Assembly: GCF_964204645.1 (NCBI RefSeq)
Contig: NW_027437458.1
Location: 34,001 to 98,000 of the forward strand
Source of the DNA: Tubulanus polymorphus
Lineage: Eukaryota > Nemertea > Palaeonemertea > Tubulaniformes > Tubulanidae
Reading direction: 5' to 3'
Length of the DNA: 64,000 nucleotides
A model generated the notes under the pieces. It saw only the letters and a program-made list of their open reading frames with translations, was not told the origin of the DNA and ran no database searches. Of the stretch, positions 44,820 through 57,802 are shown piece after piece (the stretch's first letter is position 1; each line of letters starts with the position of its first letter). The position numbers and the translations under genes are program-made.

Positions 44820-45401
44820 TACAGTTTGTAGACTCCACTCAACTCGATATCATTGGGACCAGAAAAAAAAAATCAACGATTTTAGCGGAATTCGATCTGG
44901 GGTTTTGACGAAATTTGTAAGAAAAATCATTGAAAAATTGAACCTCAATAAAACATTCAATCCAACATGGCTTGTTTGACAAAAAGATGCAAAATAAAAG
45001 TAAATTTACTTGGTGCGAAAATTGATCGATCATGAACAGCCACTTGCCGTATTACCGTAGTGAAATTTTTAATAAGTGAACGGGCAACAGGCCCTTAATT
45101 TTTGGGTATTTAGGATCACTAACCAAGCTGGAGATCGTTTACGTACGAATGACTAAATGTCTCCATGTAGCCTACAATTCAAAGCAGTAAACACATGCAT
45201 TTTTTAACCGATACTTGTTGTTGCTGTCGGCATTTGAGTTTAGAGGAGTTTGAACGTAATTTTGGTAAAAAATAGTTCGAGTTGAACGAATATTCGAGTT
45301 GAGCAATTTCGAGTAGAGTGAATTCAAATGTCTGGTTTAACATAGGAGACAGCGAATAACTTTCGACTTAATGGGATTCAAGTTGAGAGGAGTCTACTGT
45401 A
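44820..45401. mobile_element. pogo-type MITE with TACAGTAGACTCC ends
   Basis: The left end (ACAGTTTGTAGACTCCACTC) and the right end (GAGAGGAGTCTACTGTA) are inverted with a small gap. The interior repeats GAGTTGA and TTCGAGTTGA words. No coding capacity. Bases 45402-45669 hold nothing I recognise. Confidence 0.7.
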
Positions 45402-45669
45402 TTTTGTAATTCCATTTAGTACTTTAAAATTGACCACACAAAATTGATGTTTGAACATCATATCTTAAATATTATGCATGCATTTAATATGTACCATTGA
45501 ATTTTACTAATGAAGTAAATACATATGTTAATGCCAATATGGAGTTCCCAAGGTTGACCATTTCCTGCAAAATCTTGAAACTGCATGTATCAAAAACAAC
45601 TTAATCTTTACCCAGTTCCAAATATCTTAGCTCATATTTACCATTAACATAAACCAGTTTTATTTTCAG

Positions 45670-45806
45670 AATGTCAAGATATAGTAACTTCCCGTGTTGA
45701 AGATATACCGGTTGATAATTATGAAATAGTTGATTTGGCAGTGGAGGCATCACAGCCATTAGATGAACCTCATGAAATTGCTAATTTGACTCTAAAACCA
45801 TATAAG
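45670..45806 (+). CDS. Host gene, candidate exon 3
   Basis: A 137-bp exon between the acceptor TATTTTCAG and the donor AAG|GTAAGG, open in one frame. It starts in phase 1, as the exon at 11404 requires, and ends in phase 0. The peptide is acidic with SRVEDIPVDNYEIVDLAVEA. No domain recognised and no similarity to the transposon proteins around it. It lies outside any element border that I can define. Confidence 0.6.
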
Positions 45807-48483
45807 GTAAGGGTGGACTAATTACTTAACGTATGACCAACTGAAATTGTGCATTTTCATGACCCTCTGTTCAAATGCTGAGATTTTGGGAATAATGAAT
45901 GAATTGTTGTGTACGGATAATATTTAGATACAAACTGTATATACAGTCAAACCTCGTTATAACGCCACCATCGGGACCTGGCTAATTTTGGCGTTATAAC
46001 GAGAATGGCGGTATAAAGAAATTATCTATATGATCCTCCAAATCATTTACCAAAAGCATTAAAATACCAAATAAAAAGGTGTAGACTCAATTCAAAAAGG
46101 GCAGCCAAAAATTATTTTTAGACATAATCGGCCCCTGATTCAGATTAAAAATGCTGCTTTGCCTACCATGACAGATTTTTTGCAAGGCCTTCATCTTAAA
46201 GCGTCAGGAACACACCAGGTTAGCAGGTACCCTTCCTACTGGTGTGTCATTGCTTGTCATCACTATCACACATTGTACGCTGACACATAGCGTGCGTGCA
46301 GGGTAGACTTAATCTCGATGGCGGTATTATGGGACAAATTAACAATGCATTACTATAGGAATGTATTGTAAATTGTGTGGCGGTGGGCGGAAAGCGAGGG
46401 GCATTATTACGGGAGAATTTAACACTAAATTAGATACGGCTGAATGTTGCCACGGCAATATGACGGCGGTAGGTGAGAATGTTTATTGAAAGCTAGATGA
46501 TGATGGTCTGCAAAATTCCATCGGTTCGGCTATATTCTAACATAAGTTTTCACTTAAATTGCCCTGCCAGCTCAGCACACTCACAAGGCGGGAGCGGCCC
46601 CTTATGCACTCGGCAGATGGATTCGCTTTGTAATGCGCACCAGGAAAAATAGCTTTACAAAAACTTTATTATCTTTTCCATATGTTGAACAACAGTGATT
46701 AAATTTACACGTTATTTGTCGCAAGTTGCAATATTGCGATGGTTATTTGCTGCTGCTGTATACGGAATTGAATCATCAGCCGGCCTGAGTCTACTGTGAC
46801 ACTAACGCCGGCGACGTTTCGATGCTACTTATTATGAATCAGTAAGGATTCTGCTTTCAGAAAAATTTTTCTGTTTTTGTTTTCATTACTCAGCAAGAGG
46901 GCCTTACTGTATGAGTTCATGGAAGAAAGACCGCAGTCAGTCGAGATGACCCTTACAGTTGTACATCGTTCATACGAATCATGTAGGCGAAAGTGCCGAA
47001 ATTATTCTGTTAAACTAGTTTCTTCTTTCCCGCATTAATGAGGTTTAATAATACGCAGAGGCTAAATCGTTCGGCAGAAAAATTAAATTCATTTTCAGCA
47101 TAAATGAAAATCGTACATTAAGACAAATTTACCTTAAGTCTGTGGTTCTCCCAACCAACAAAATCATTTTGAAAATTTGCCAGCAGATGTAAAACATCAA
47201 CCAAACCACAGTATAACGTACCAATGATTCAAGGCCCGTGGGCCTCTTGTTTTATACAGGGGCAGATTCAAGGGGGTAGCAGGGGAGCGCTCCCTCCTCA
47301 AAATTTCAAGGTGCCCTAGAAAAATTTTTTTAAAAATTATTTGAGTGAAATTTTTCATTAAACTAAAACCATTCGTAATTGGCTGTTTCAAAAATATAGT
47401 TGATGTTTTCTGGTGACTTTCATGTGGGGGCCTAGACGACTCTTCCTTTTGGACTCATATCTTTTGCTATTTAATACATGTCTTGGGCTATTTAATATAT
47501 GTCTTGGATACAGGATTCGCAAAGGCTTCCAAGAAAAGCCCAGATAGCTCTAAAATTGCATCAAATTTAGAAAATTCTGGCAGTGTCGACTGTCTTGAAA
47601 TATCAAGGGATCTTATCCAGACATGATATAAGATGGTGCTTTTGCATATCATCAGAAGCATGTTTACCTAGTTTTTAAGCCCGGTACACATGAGGCAATT
47701 TTTAGTCGCTGGTTGCTGCGACCAATTTTTAAGCAACAGTTGAGTAATCGATCGCTTGGTGTCGCCCGTGTGCTACCACTGGTGACGGAGAGGCGATTAT
47801 CTTTCATGCCAAACATCTGTATCATGTGACTTGTCAAGATGGTAACGCTACTACCTCGGGTTTTGCCGTATTTGGAAGTATTACATGATAATTATTCGCT
47901 TACTCATTGGCTAGTTCATGAGTTGCTCATTGCTCGGCGTCTCCAGCTTCCGCACAGGGGCAGCTCCCGAGCGATCGGTGAGAAATTTCTCAGCGACGAG
48001 CAATTTTCCGTCGCCCAATATCAAACATGTTTGATATTGGGCTTGATATTGTATTTTGATTTATACATACACTATCCTAGTCCAAATTCCTCTTTAATAC
48101 ATTAACAAAATTATCGGTTAATTCGATGCTGTAAATCCATATTTAATTGTAATATATGCCACTGTTTAAGGTATTTTTACTGGGTTAATCCGAATCAAAA
48201 TTTGGCTATTCAGTAGTTTTTAGAAATAACTTTAAATTAAGAATGTTACTGAATGAGTGTTACTACAGCCTTAAGAAGGGCTTTCCCAGTGACATCCTTA
48301 TAAGGAACATAATATTGATTGTTCTGCCATGTGCTAGTGAGTCATAGGGAAAAACCCTATACCATGTACATCCTTACTACGCAGTATACCATGATTTCAT
48401 CTTTATCAGCTATTTATACGTTATTACGTTACAGTTATTACATTTATACATTTCTGCGTTATACAATACACCTTTTTTTCTAG
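45807..48483. other. Host intron 3 with transposon remnants
   Basis: One-sided ends only: a Tigger-type start (CAGTCAAACCTCGTTATAAC) at about 45944 and a hAT-type start (CAGGGGCAGATTCAAGG) at about 47260. A region at 47675-48042 has inverted AGTCGC/GCGACGA words, suggesting a decayed MITE. No gene seen. Confidence 0.5.
48013..48042. repeat. 30-bp perfect palindrome
   Basis: GCCCAATATCAAACA meets its reverse complement without a spacer, and the next bases repeat TTGATATTG. It lies at the right edge of the decayed MITE in intron 3. Confidence 0.85.
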
Positions 48484-48969
48484 ATTTTTTCAGAAGTGAC
48501 TGCGAAGCTTCCTCAGGCTATATTTTCCTTGATCCATGGAAGTGAAGACTTGATGTTGACCTCTCTACATGATGACTACAAAGTTGAATGTACGCTTGAT
48601 TCAGCTAGCACATCTGTACTCTTCAAGGGTGACATCATGAATCTGATGAAGTTAGAAAATTCACTTCGCCAGCAAATATTTGGGTTGTCAGCCACCTCAA
48701 CAACTCAAACACAAACAGATACCGTCAAATTCAAAGATTCTAGTATCTATTGCGATATTTTGAAACCTGTTTTCAGTAAGAGAGGACGGGAAGTTAAAAG
48801 TCATTCATTCGGACAGAATTTTATTGATGATTCTATGATTACTGGGGATCAAGTTGCGGATGATGAATACAATCATGTGAAGCGAAGGAAACAAAAGGGG
48901 CTAGCGGCTGTTACCTCATCTTCCAAACATGAAGTTGAGATGAGTAATGGCACACATGCCATGGACGAG
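48484..48969 (+). CDS. Host gene, candidate exon 4
   Basis: A 486-bp exon, open for exactly 162 codons, between the acceptor TTTTTTTCTAG and the donor GAG|GTAAGA, phase 0 at both ends. This length without a stop is the best single piece of evidence for the host gene. The first half is mixed, with ECTLDSASTSVLFKGDIMNL. The second half is polar with a basic patch, HVKRRKQKG, that could be a nuclear localisation signal. I recognise no domain. The ACTTGGG-family element starts only 13 bp after the exon end. Confidence 0.7.
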
Positions 48970-48981
48970 GTAAGATTTTGT

Positions 48982-49211
48982 AACCCACTTGGGACTTAAG
49001 TCCCAATGGGCAATTGCGTTCACTTCTCGTTCATCTTCTGTCTGTGGACAGGTCCAGTTATTTTGGGAAGTTTTGTAGAACTTTGATCATTGGTTTGTGC
49101 ATGTATCTACCCTAGATACATCTTATGCCTGAAAACTGTCCGGACCTGATTCAAGATGGCCGACTGGCAGCCATTGTTGTTCACCAAAATCTGCACTTTT
49201 TACACATTTGT
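48982..49211 (+). mobile_element. ACTTGGG-family element, 5' part at the host intron-4 donor
   Basis: Begins AACCCACTTGGGACTTAAGT and follows the complete copies to the TTTTTACACATTTG word, then breaks off. The matching 3' part lies at 60433-61011. About 290 bp of the family middle are missing in between, so it could be one element split by insertions with a deletion, or two separate copies. Bases 49212-49401 hold nothing recognised. Confidence 0.8.
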
Positions 49212-49401
49212 AACCCCCATGTTAAAAGTATCCCCACTTGACAGTACTTATCTTTCTCTATGGTGGGAGTCTGCATCACTTCTTGTGACTGAGAAAAAAG
49301 ATAATGGATATCGCCTTGGATTGCTTAAAAGCACTTGCAGGGTGGTGGTATAGAAAAAATTATTGGGAATCAATCCAAATTCAGAGAATATTGGCAAGAA
49401 C

Positions 49402-50014
49402 TACCGTAAAAACTGGCGTATAAGTCGAGTTTTTAACCCTTGATTTTACCAAATTACTAAATTATTTTTACTAAATTATTGACCTCGACTTATACGCCGA
49501 GTACAGTTTTCTACGAAGTATTTTCAGGTCACAAGAAATATTGATTCTACCAGACAAAAAAGACAGTGTTCATCTTCTTACTGCTATAACAGTTTGAATA
49601 ATTATTCATGATAAATAAAGTTATTTAATGAAAAAAACTTCTTTCATTTTGACACAGCTTCATTTAAAACGATGTATTTATATATGCGCGCTCATAGCAG
49701 CGCTTAATACATTAGGCTATATATAGCGTGTGACTCACACTACTGTTTCACTGTATGGTAGTGTATTATACCTGAGTGTGTGTAACAGTCTATTGATTAA
49801 CACACAGCAGCAATCAGGCTGACGCGCGGCGGCGTGCGTGAAGGCACACATCGTTATCAAAACAAACTATTCAATACAATGATACTAGAAATTATTCTTC
49901 TGAGAGAAGGGACTCGACTTATAAGCCGGATATATGTTAAAATCATGAAATATAGGTCTAAAAATCGACCTCGACTTATACGCCGCGTAGACTTATACGC
50001 CGGTTTTTACGGTA
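49402..50014 (-). mobile_element. TACCGTAAAAAC MITE, copy 2
   Basis: 613 bp, the reverse complement of the element at 20737-21342 over its whole length with modest divergence. Same ends and same GGCGTATAAGTC words. Confidence 0.85.
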
Positions 50015-50998
50015 TTCATAGGTACAAATTTTAGTTCTAAAAATGGAAGTATTTCATAAAAAATAGGCATTTTTCTCAAAGGCGCTATCATTTCTCATCA
50101 AATAATTTTCTCATCTGCTTTGCTACGTTAAACCCTCTCTCCTGTCCAAGCCAATTTATTTATTCATGGCAAGAATAATTTAGGCAGCCCTATCCATGAT
50201 GAAACATTTGACAAATATGGACCTTTAACCCTATAACTACCGCTCCCGAGATAGTCTGGAGCGTAATTTCACCCCAAACTGTCGCTCCCGAAATAGTCGG
50301 GAGCTGAATGAATATCACTAGGAAGTGTCTGCACCTGGCGGATATTGATAGAACTATATCGGTAGTACAGACACAAACTTAACTTCAAGAGTTTTAATGG
50401 AAAAATTTTGCGCTTTTACTTAAAATTTACGCTAAGAAAATGACTTGATGTGTAATAACAAGTGTGCTTATTGTCTTATGGATAATGCTAGATCAACAAA
50501 GCGACTTAGGTTGGACCAATTCGTTGATATAACACTTTTGGACATTTGAGTGATGAAGCGTGAGATGAGAATTCATGATAAATTAATTATATTATAATTT
50601 AATAAAGAATCCAATTTGAACAAATGCAGCTATTTTCAAGCATAGGTCTGCATTTCTTTTTGATTTAAATTCTTAGATTAAAAGCGCAATCATAAATTCA
50701 GGCTAACCTCTCATTATTGAAATGGTGGTTTATATTCAACGGTGGCCTGGATGTCTTTGCATTTTAAATTAAGATGTGCATTTCGGAGTGTTCGAATTTC
50801 CCTGAATTCTAATTACGCGAAATCATTGATTGTTTTTAAACAAAATATGCTATATCCATGTGGATTTTAAACATTCTAAAGAAATCATCTAAATTTAGCC
50901 CATATTTGACCGAATTTAATAGAAGAAACTTTGTATGGTATTCAAGATTTCATTTGGATTACGGTAACGGCCTTTGGTGATCGTCCCTGGGGTCATGA
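50015..50998. other. Intron 4 DNA, mostly unassigned
   Basis: Contains one TTTAACCCTATAACTACCGC word at about 50226 that resembles a piggyBac-type end, followed by two CGCTCCCGA repeats, but no partner end. Nothing else recognised. Confidence 0.4.
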
Positions 50999-51216
50999 AT
51001 GAAGAAATCCCGTAATAGAATTTTAAATATGATAAAATTTGTTAAGGTGAAACGGCAAAGTTTCGACTGTTGACTAACAGCCATCATCAGGTGGAATGTA
51101 GACATTCCTAGTGATTAAGGGCTTTTAGTCAGATGGCTGTCAGTCAACAGCCGAAACGTTGTGGTTTAACTTAAATAAATTTCATGATACAAAATTCTAT
51201 TGTGGAATTTCTTCAT
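50999..51216. repeat. 85-bp inverted repeat with Penelope-like tail words
   Basis: Arms of about 85 bp (51001-51086 and 51130-51215) are inverted with several mismatches. They hold CAAAGTTTCGACTGTTGAC and AACAGCCGAAACGTTG, words like those at Penelope-element 3' ends. Could be two tails in opposite orientation or a foldback MITE. Bases 51217-52309 hold nothing recognised. Confidence 0.7.
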
Positions 51217-52313
51217 CGATCTACAGTTAACATGGTTTAGAGTATTTTATTTGACTTCTTCGGGCCCTGTAGTCGTCTAGATCGAAAATTATTTACTTTT
51301 CGACACAAAAGGGATATACCACCGTGTTGGTCGCTATGAAAGGGATTCCCTGTATATCTGCACCTTAAACCAGTACCTTTGTTGGTTCTAGCCCATATTT
51401 GCTTCCAAATTCAAGTATTTTTAACGTTGGTTTACAATAATTTTAGAAAAAGTGTTTAGTTGGAGAAAACTGATAATTATCTTATAATTCAGCGATTCAT
51501 TGGTTCATCGATTCAGCGAAGTTCAAACACCGTACATTTTGCGTGTTATTATATTGGCACCTTGAAATAAAGTCTCATAGAGATATTGCGGTGCTAAGTT
51601 TATTACTATTAAGAGGTAATTACTATTGGTTCGTTCTCTTATGGTGGTCAGTGCAGTTTGTTCATTCGTTCATCAATCACTGTCTAGTTAGCCAGTGTAA
51701 TTGACCTGCTGACTGATAGCTGCTGCTGGGTTTTTGATAACCTGTATAAACAATTTACTCAACAAAGTAGGAAAGTATGTGAAACTAGAATTACAGCCTA
51801 TTGCATTTCTTTCACATCTTAAGCCAAAAAAGATTTCTTTATCAAATGAAATTGCTGATTTCAAAATTACGTGAACATCTCAACACTGCACTTTTAAACG
51901 CTAATCTTTTGATCTTTTATAATAAGTTGGTAATTTCATTTCAGCCAAACCGTATAACTACGAAATAAGATTTTGATTAGGGTATTACTTCTAGCAAGCG
52001 ATTAAACGATTCAATTTTCATTAACGAACAAGCGAGAACAGCGTGACAAAGTGAACATCACATGGATCACATGGAAATCGTTTGTATCGAAGTAAACAAT
52101 TAATTCAAGGTTAATTCTAAGTATTTTAGTATTTTTTTCGTAATTCATTTTTTTAACGTATGATTTTATTTGTATATTCCTCTCTCATATACCCTTTAAA
52201 AAAATTAAGTCTAAAATTAAAATTTATTTTTTTGTCTTTCTTTTCTACAAAATCAAAGATTTATGAATGCACCAGAATGTTTTATAATCGCAAATGTAAA
52301 ACAAAAATCTTAA

Positions 52314-54017
52314 AGGGTAACTGACACTTTTTTTAAATTTCAAAATATGATGTATTCTATTGATCTATACACTCATCTTCAACCGTTCTGTTCCAAAATG
52401 TTTAGTTTACGTGCAATTTGTGATTTTGTAACAAGATTTTTTACCTCACTTCATTATTTACAATCGCTTACTGTTCAGCGTCGGCTAAATCAGCAGGGGC
52501 GCGCTGCAACGTCATTAAAGGCAGAGCTGAGAAATAGCGTCTATAGAAATGCGTTGAATTTTGAGGAAACTGCGTGTATGTTCTGTTATATCTCAATGCC
52601 AGATTGTTTTACAGCTTTGAAACTGGCCAGGGAGGTAAAAGGATCTATTGTCTATTGCATAAACCTATTTCAAAGAATCAATGAGTAATTTGAATAGGCT
52701 AAATCGATCAAATTGAAGATGCAGATTTCAATCCGCTGCTATGAAGCTAATAAAGTACACTATGCTAAGCTCTCAGCACTGTTACTGCTGCTCCATAGTT
52801 CACCTATAGTTCAGCACCACAAGCATACTATACAGAGTCTTATAAGCAATCACAGATTTCGATCTCGCTAAAGAATAAATAGATTCATAATATTCGTTTA
52901 CTACCGTATTTTCCGGCCAATAAGCCGAGGGCAGTTTTTTAGCCTAAAATACATGGATTTCATAAAGCTTCGCCCAATAAGCCGAGGCCCTTCATCAGAG
53001 ATTTTAATTCACTGATTTGTCAATTAGTTCGTCTTAATTGACGATTTAAGAGGCTGACAGTAGCGCCCGCCGATGTGTGAGAGTGCTGTGTATACTATCA
53101 TCGCCGAGTGACTGTGCTATATATAGACTCTTTCAGCTGATTACTATACACACAGCCATACATGCAGTACGCGGCTCACTGCTGATTTGCATATATACTA
53201 ATGTATGAACTGACACGTGGTAGTACGATGAACTCGCGCGTTATATAAATGTATACCATTGCCGCTGTGCGGTGATGGAACAATCAAAGTAAAAATAAAA
53301 TAGTTCAAAATAGATTATAATTGGTAGTAAATAATGACCTGAAATAAATATCGACCACTTTTCTTGATTTTGATGTTTTTCTTGATCTTGATTTTAATGT
53401 TTTTTTATTAAGTTTCACGCCGCAGAAGAGTTTTGATAGATAACATCACAAATCTTTCACAAACATCATTTCTAAGTTTTAAAATAGGGTGGATGAGAAA
53501 ATATTCGAATTTTTTTTACCAAAGCCGCCACCAATACGAGGTATATTTCAAGAAAAGAATTGAAATTGTTCTTGCAGCTAATTCTGTCTAAGTTTCATCA
53601 GTTCATAAGTCGAAATATTCTTAGATCTAACCATGATCTTACTTACAAAAGGATGATTTAAACATCTGTGTTCCTTGCTGTCTACTAGAAAATGCCATGG
53701 ATTGCTATTCAGATCCTATTTTTGCCCTTAGTTTGAACGTATATGATCCGTTAAACAGCTAATTATAATCATTAATATGTAGACTTTCAAAATCAAGAGG
53801 CATTTTGTCTCAATTCCAAATAGGTATAAAATTAAGTTGAATTGCTCTTGTAGCTTATTACCATGCATTCAGCAGAAGCAATGTATACACTGAACAGGTG
53901 CGCGAACATCAAAATCATCAATTCTGACAACTATGAAATCACATAGCCTTATTGTATACTATAACATATCGTTTAGTGTAAAAAGTAGAATATCTTCAAA
54001 AAAGTGTCAGTTACCCT
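52314..54017. mobile_element. TTAA-flanked element with 20-bp TIRs (Kolobok- or piggyBac-like)
   Basis: Ends AGGGTAACTGACACTTTTTT and AAAAAAGTGTCAGTTACCCT are perfect inverted repeats over 20 bp. TTAA flanks both (52310-52313 and 54018-54021). The 1.7-kb interior has no recognisable transposase; a 113-codon frame at 52347-52688 shows no motif. TTAA duplication is used by piggyBac and Kolobok elements. Confidence 0.8.
52902..53300. mobile_element. TACCGTATTTTCCGG element, left end only
   Basis: Begins TACCGTATTTTCCGGCCAAT, with AATAAGCCGAGG repeated about 60 bp on. This end type resembles the TACCGTAAAAAC MITEs above and lies inside the TTAA-flanked element. No matching right end was found, so the end coordinate is approximate. 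Confidence 0.45.
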
Positions 54018-55256
54018 TTAAAATTCTAAAAATTCTAGGACTGGCACTATATTCAGGGGCGGATCTAGAGGCAGACAATGACAGGAGCACAGAATTAAAA
54101 AAGGCAATTCATAAGAAAAGGCACTATCCATGACAGACGAGCGCCGAAGGCGCAAAGCGTTCGCGGGTGGTCTGGGGGACCTCCCCCAGAATATTTTTGA
54201 ATTTCAACCCATTTTAATGCAATTTCCAGGCACCTGAGACACAAAAATGACATTCTGCAACAATTCTTTAAGAGATGGGAATTTATAAATATGGAAACAA
54301 TGTGATAACGAACTTTATAGAATGCAATTAAGTATTTCATAAAATAAACAAGGTACATAACAAAATAATTTTGATTAACTACAATCTAAATGAGATTGCA
54401 CATATCTCATTTTCTAAGAAAGATTTACACATTAAGATGAGGTAATTTGAATCAAAGCAAAAAGTGAAATATCTCACATTTTGGACTCTATAATTGAAGT
54501 GTCCAGGTAAGTACTTTTCAGCAGTTTTCATACACTGATTACATTTAAGATATTATCAGAAGAGTAACATAATAATATCCAATATTAGAGGCGTAATGAC
54601 TAATCAATAAGCATTGCACAGTACCTACTAATTGTGTCTTTTGACAAGAGACAGTATCTTATGGTAAGAGACAGCTAAAAAAGTACATGTAGATTTTTCA
54701 CAGCAGGACTAAATGACATATGAAAAGGAATGTGAAACAAAACGCTCCATTCAATGTTTTAATGCTATTTAATTTAACTTTAGAATTTGACAATGATCCC
54801 CAAGTATGGAATTTAATTAATTAAGATTCAATGAACTCTCTCTCTCTCTCTATAAGTAAGCTAGATTCATTTAACATGAATAACTTCAATAGCTTACATT
54901 TAACCCATGTAAGAATGTCCTAGTTTTCTTTTGCACAGAATATTTAAAATCACACATTTCATTAAAGACAGAAAAGATTACAAAAATAATCCAATATCAC
55001 AAAGAACCCCAGCAGTTTCTGATCTTGACTAATTGTATTGCACAGATTAATAACTACCTGAAATTACTATTATACAAGGTGATTATGGATAATGATTGTT
55101 AGAAAAGTTTTCAAGGAGCATGAAGAACAATACACATACTTTACTGTAAAATCTACACATCTGTCTAAAAGTGATCTTAGTGTATCCATGTGTAGACTAA
55201 AAAATAATTCCAATAATTTCTATGCACTGATGCACAAAATAAAATCCTTGTTACAA

Positions 55257-55410
55257 GCAGTTTCTCCTGATTTTGACGAATTGCATTTCACAAAATAATA
55301 GCAGTTTCTCCTGATTTTGACTAATTGCATTTCACAGAATAATAGCAGTTTCTCCTGATTTTGACTAATTGCATTTCACAGAATAATAGCAGTTTCTCCT
55401 GATTTTGACT
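55257..55410. repeat. 44-bp tandem repeat in the hAT 3' region
   Basis: GCAGTTTCTCCTGATTTTGA recurs at 55257, 55301, 55345 and 55389, exactly 44 bp apart, with nearly identical units. A diverged copy lies at about 55011. Confidence 0.95.
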
Positions 55411-55558
55411 TAAGTAATCCAACTACAGTATACTGTCTGAAACTGTCACTCAATATGCAGTAGTATTACAAATTATCATAAATGCCACGGTTTTAAATGT
55501 AGATTAATACAGTCAGACACCTCACAACGTTCATAGAAGAATAAAGAACTAAAGCTAA

Positions 55559-57802
55559 TTACTTTTCTTCAAAAATGTCAAGAAAAGTCATGCGACGTGG
55601 ATTTCGCCTCGCAAATTCATCAATTACAGCAGACACATCTACCTCCGTTCCATAATAGACTGCCATGAGTGCAAGCCCATTTAGTGTGTCCTGACACATA
55701 GTAGACCTCATGTAGGATTTAAGTCGGCGCAGAGCAGAAACAGAACGCTCACACTGGCAACTAGTGACCGGAATCGTACCTAAAATACGCAGTGCAGTAC
55801 TAATGTTCGGGAACATGACCACAATCAACCAGTGGAATGAGCTGGCGTAGCGATGTAGGTTTCTTCTCCTGCCTGCTCCAATAAGCCTCCCAAAGTAGCA
55901 GTTCTGATAAAATGTTGGTACATGATGGCAAATCACTAGAATACTGATCACAAAACTGTAGAAAGCATTTTTTCCAGTCACTGCTCGCATCTGACAATTA
56001 ATTTGGCATCACCAAATACGCTTGTATAATATCTTGCTGTCCACTAAAGAATCTGGTTTTAATTTGCTCGAGAAGGTGATCAATAAATGGTATTGACACT
56101 ATGCGGCGGTAGTAGTCCTCAACTGTATCAGCAGGTGTGTTTTCACGGTTTCTCTGGCGTCCACATGTTCTTGGTTTGTTGACCGGAATTTCGAGTTTCT
56201 CAGCCAGTGATGTAGGCTGCTGGAACCAAACAGCGTGATTTGCGTTGATCGTTTGACGGTATTTTTCTAGGCTGTCATGCAGAGTTTGAATATGTTTGCA
56301 AACATCCTGTTCAATGTACTGTAATTTTAGAGTCAATCCGCGGGTCAGCTGAAAGATTTCTCGAGCAACTATGAAGCACATAACAAAGTGAAAATCACCT
56401 ATATCCTTTGCCAAACCATTTGCTTTTCATGTTGATTCAGCATTCCAGTGACCACCTTGATTCGTTGCATTATCATTCAGGGTCGCTATCACAGGTTCAA
56501 TGAGTTCAGAAAATGTCTCCACATCTAAACGCTGAACCCATCTCGTTTTACAAACATCTAACAGTTTCCGCTTTTTCGTTTCAGGGACCATATTTCTATA
56601 TTTTCAGCTAACAGCTCATCTTTTTTGGGCGAGAATGAGAAAAACCTGCTCAACTCACCAAGCGTGTCTAACATGTTCCTGATAACTTGAATCTGGCAGG
56701 AGGACATCAAACAATGGTTCAAACGATGAGAAGCACAATGGGTGTACAAGGCTTTGGGAAATTGTGCCGCAATTAATGATGATGCGCCCTTGTTCTTTCC
56801 AGCTACATTGCCTGCCCCATCATAACACTGACCTCTACAGTTAGCCATATCTAGTCTGAGGTCTTTAATGGCAGTTTTAATATATTCGGCTAGATCAGCT
56901 CCAAATGTCCCATCATCACAATGGATAAACCGTAGAAAGTCTTCCTGGATTTCTCCATCACCGTCCACATATCTTATTACCAATGCCAATTGTTCCTTAT
57001 TACTGGAGTCCGCTGCCTCATCAGCAATTATCGCAAAGAATTTGGCTTCAATTAGCCTATCCACTATCGATTTTTCGATTTGATCTCCAACACAATTTAT
57101 AATTTGGTTTTGCACAGTTTTCGAACGATATGTCGCATTTTTAGCACAGGTTTTCGTATGATTTGCCAGTATTGTATCGCCACCATCAATTCTAAAATCT
57201 ACAAGTCTCTGAAATAATCCATTATTTGTACTTTTATCTGAGTATGATGCTGAATCATCTCGGTGTCCTCGAAAAGGCAAGCACTGTTTTCTCAGAAAGA
57301 GCACACACTGGACCAAGGACTCTAAAATCTTACGATTTTCTGCAATACGCTCACTCCTGGTTTGGTCTAACTGAGCGTCGACCGGAACCACTTTATTCGT
57401 TATCATACGTATAAAATTCTGCTCATCGATAACAGCATTGGGATGCATGTCCAATTGCCTTTGGTGTACATCAAACTTAGTAATAGCTGTTTTCCATTTC
57501 ACTACAGGTTTTGTATACAAACACTCAATCGGCTTCCCACCTTTTTCAGTACACGGTCTGCCAAACAGAACACACGGCCGACAGAAAGCACCGTCCAGAT
57601 TTTCTGAATATACCAACCAAGGATACATTTTGAACCATTTATGGATGAACGCCCGGCTCTTCTCACCATCTTTTTGACGTGGAAAAGAATAATCTTCATT
57701 TGGTGTCCAAATGTTCCTTAAGACAGCATATTTCTCCGCATTAGAAAGTTTTGATGTCATATCACCTGTGTTCACTGAAAAACCTCTATCTGGATTGGAC
57801 AT
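55559..57802 (-). pseudogene. hAT transposase (ZMYM1/52-kDa-repressor type)
   Basis: 57802-56558 (414 codons) starts with a TTF-type zinc finger region (WLVYSENLDGAFCRPCVLFG) and continues into the DUF4371-type core with AIIADEAADSSNKEQLAL and CRGQCYDGAGNVAGKNKG. A frameshift near 56575 leads to KTRWVQRLD. An in-frame TGA lies near 56430 and a TAA at about 55998. 55990-55559 is the hAT C-terminal dimerisation domain (VTSCQCERSVSALRRLKSYM), reached after another frameshift near 55810. In the family this enzyme moves the element and duplicates 8 bp of target. Four breaks make it a pseudogene. An upstream acidic exon may precede it (see next entry). Confidence 0.85.

Noticed and set aside
47258-47300. 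Second hAT element start (CAGGGGCAGATTCAAGG)
   Set aside because: Only one end; no matching TIR or transposase nearby, so kept only as a note in intron 3.
50222-50320. piggyBac-type end TTTAACCCTATAACTACCGC
   Set aside because: No inverted partner or second TTAA was found within the region.
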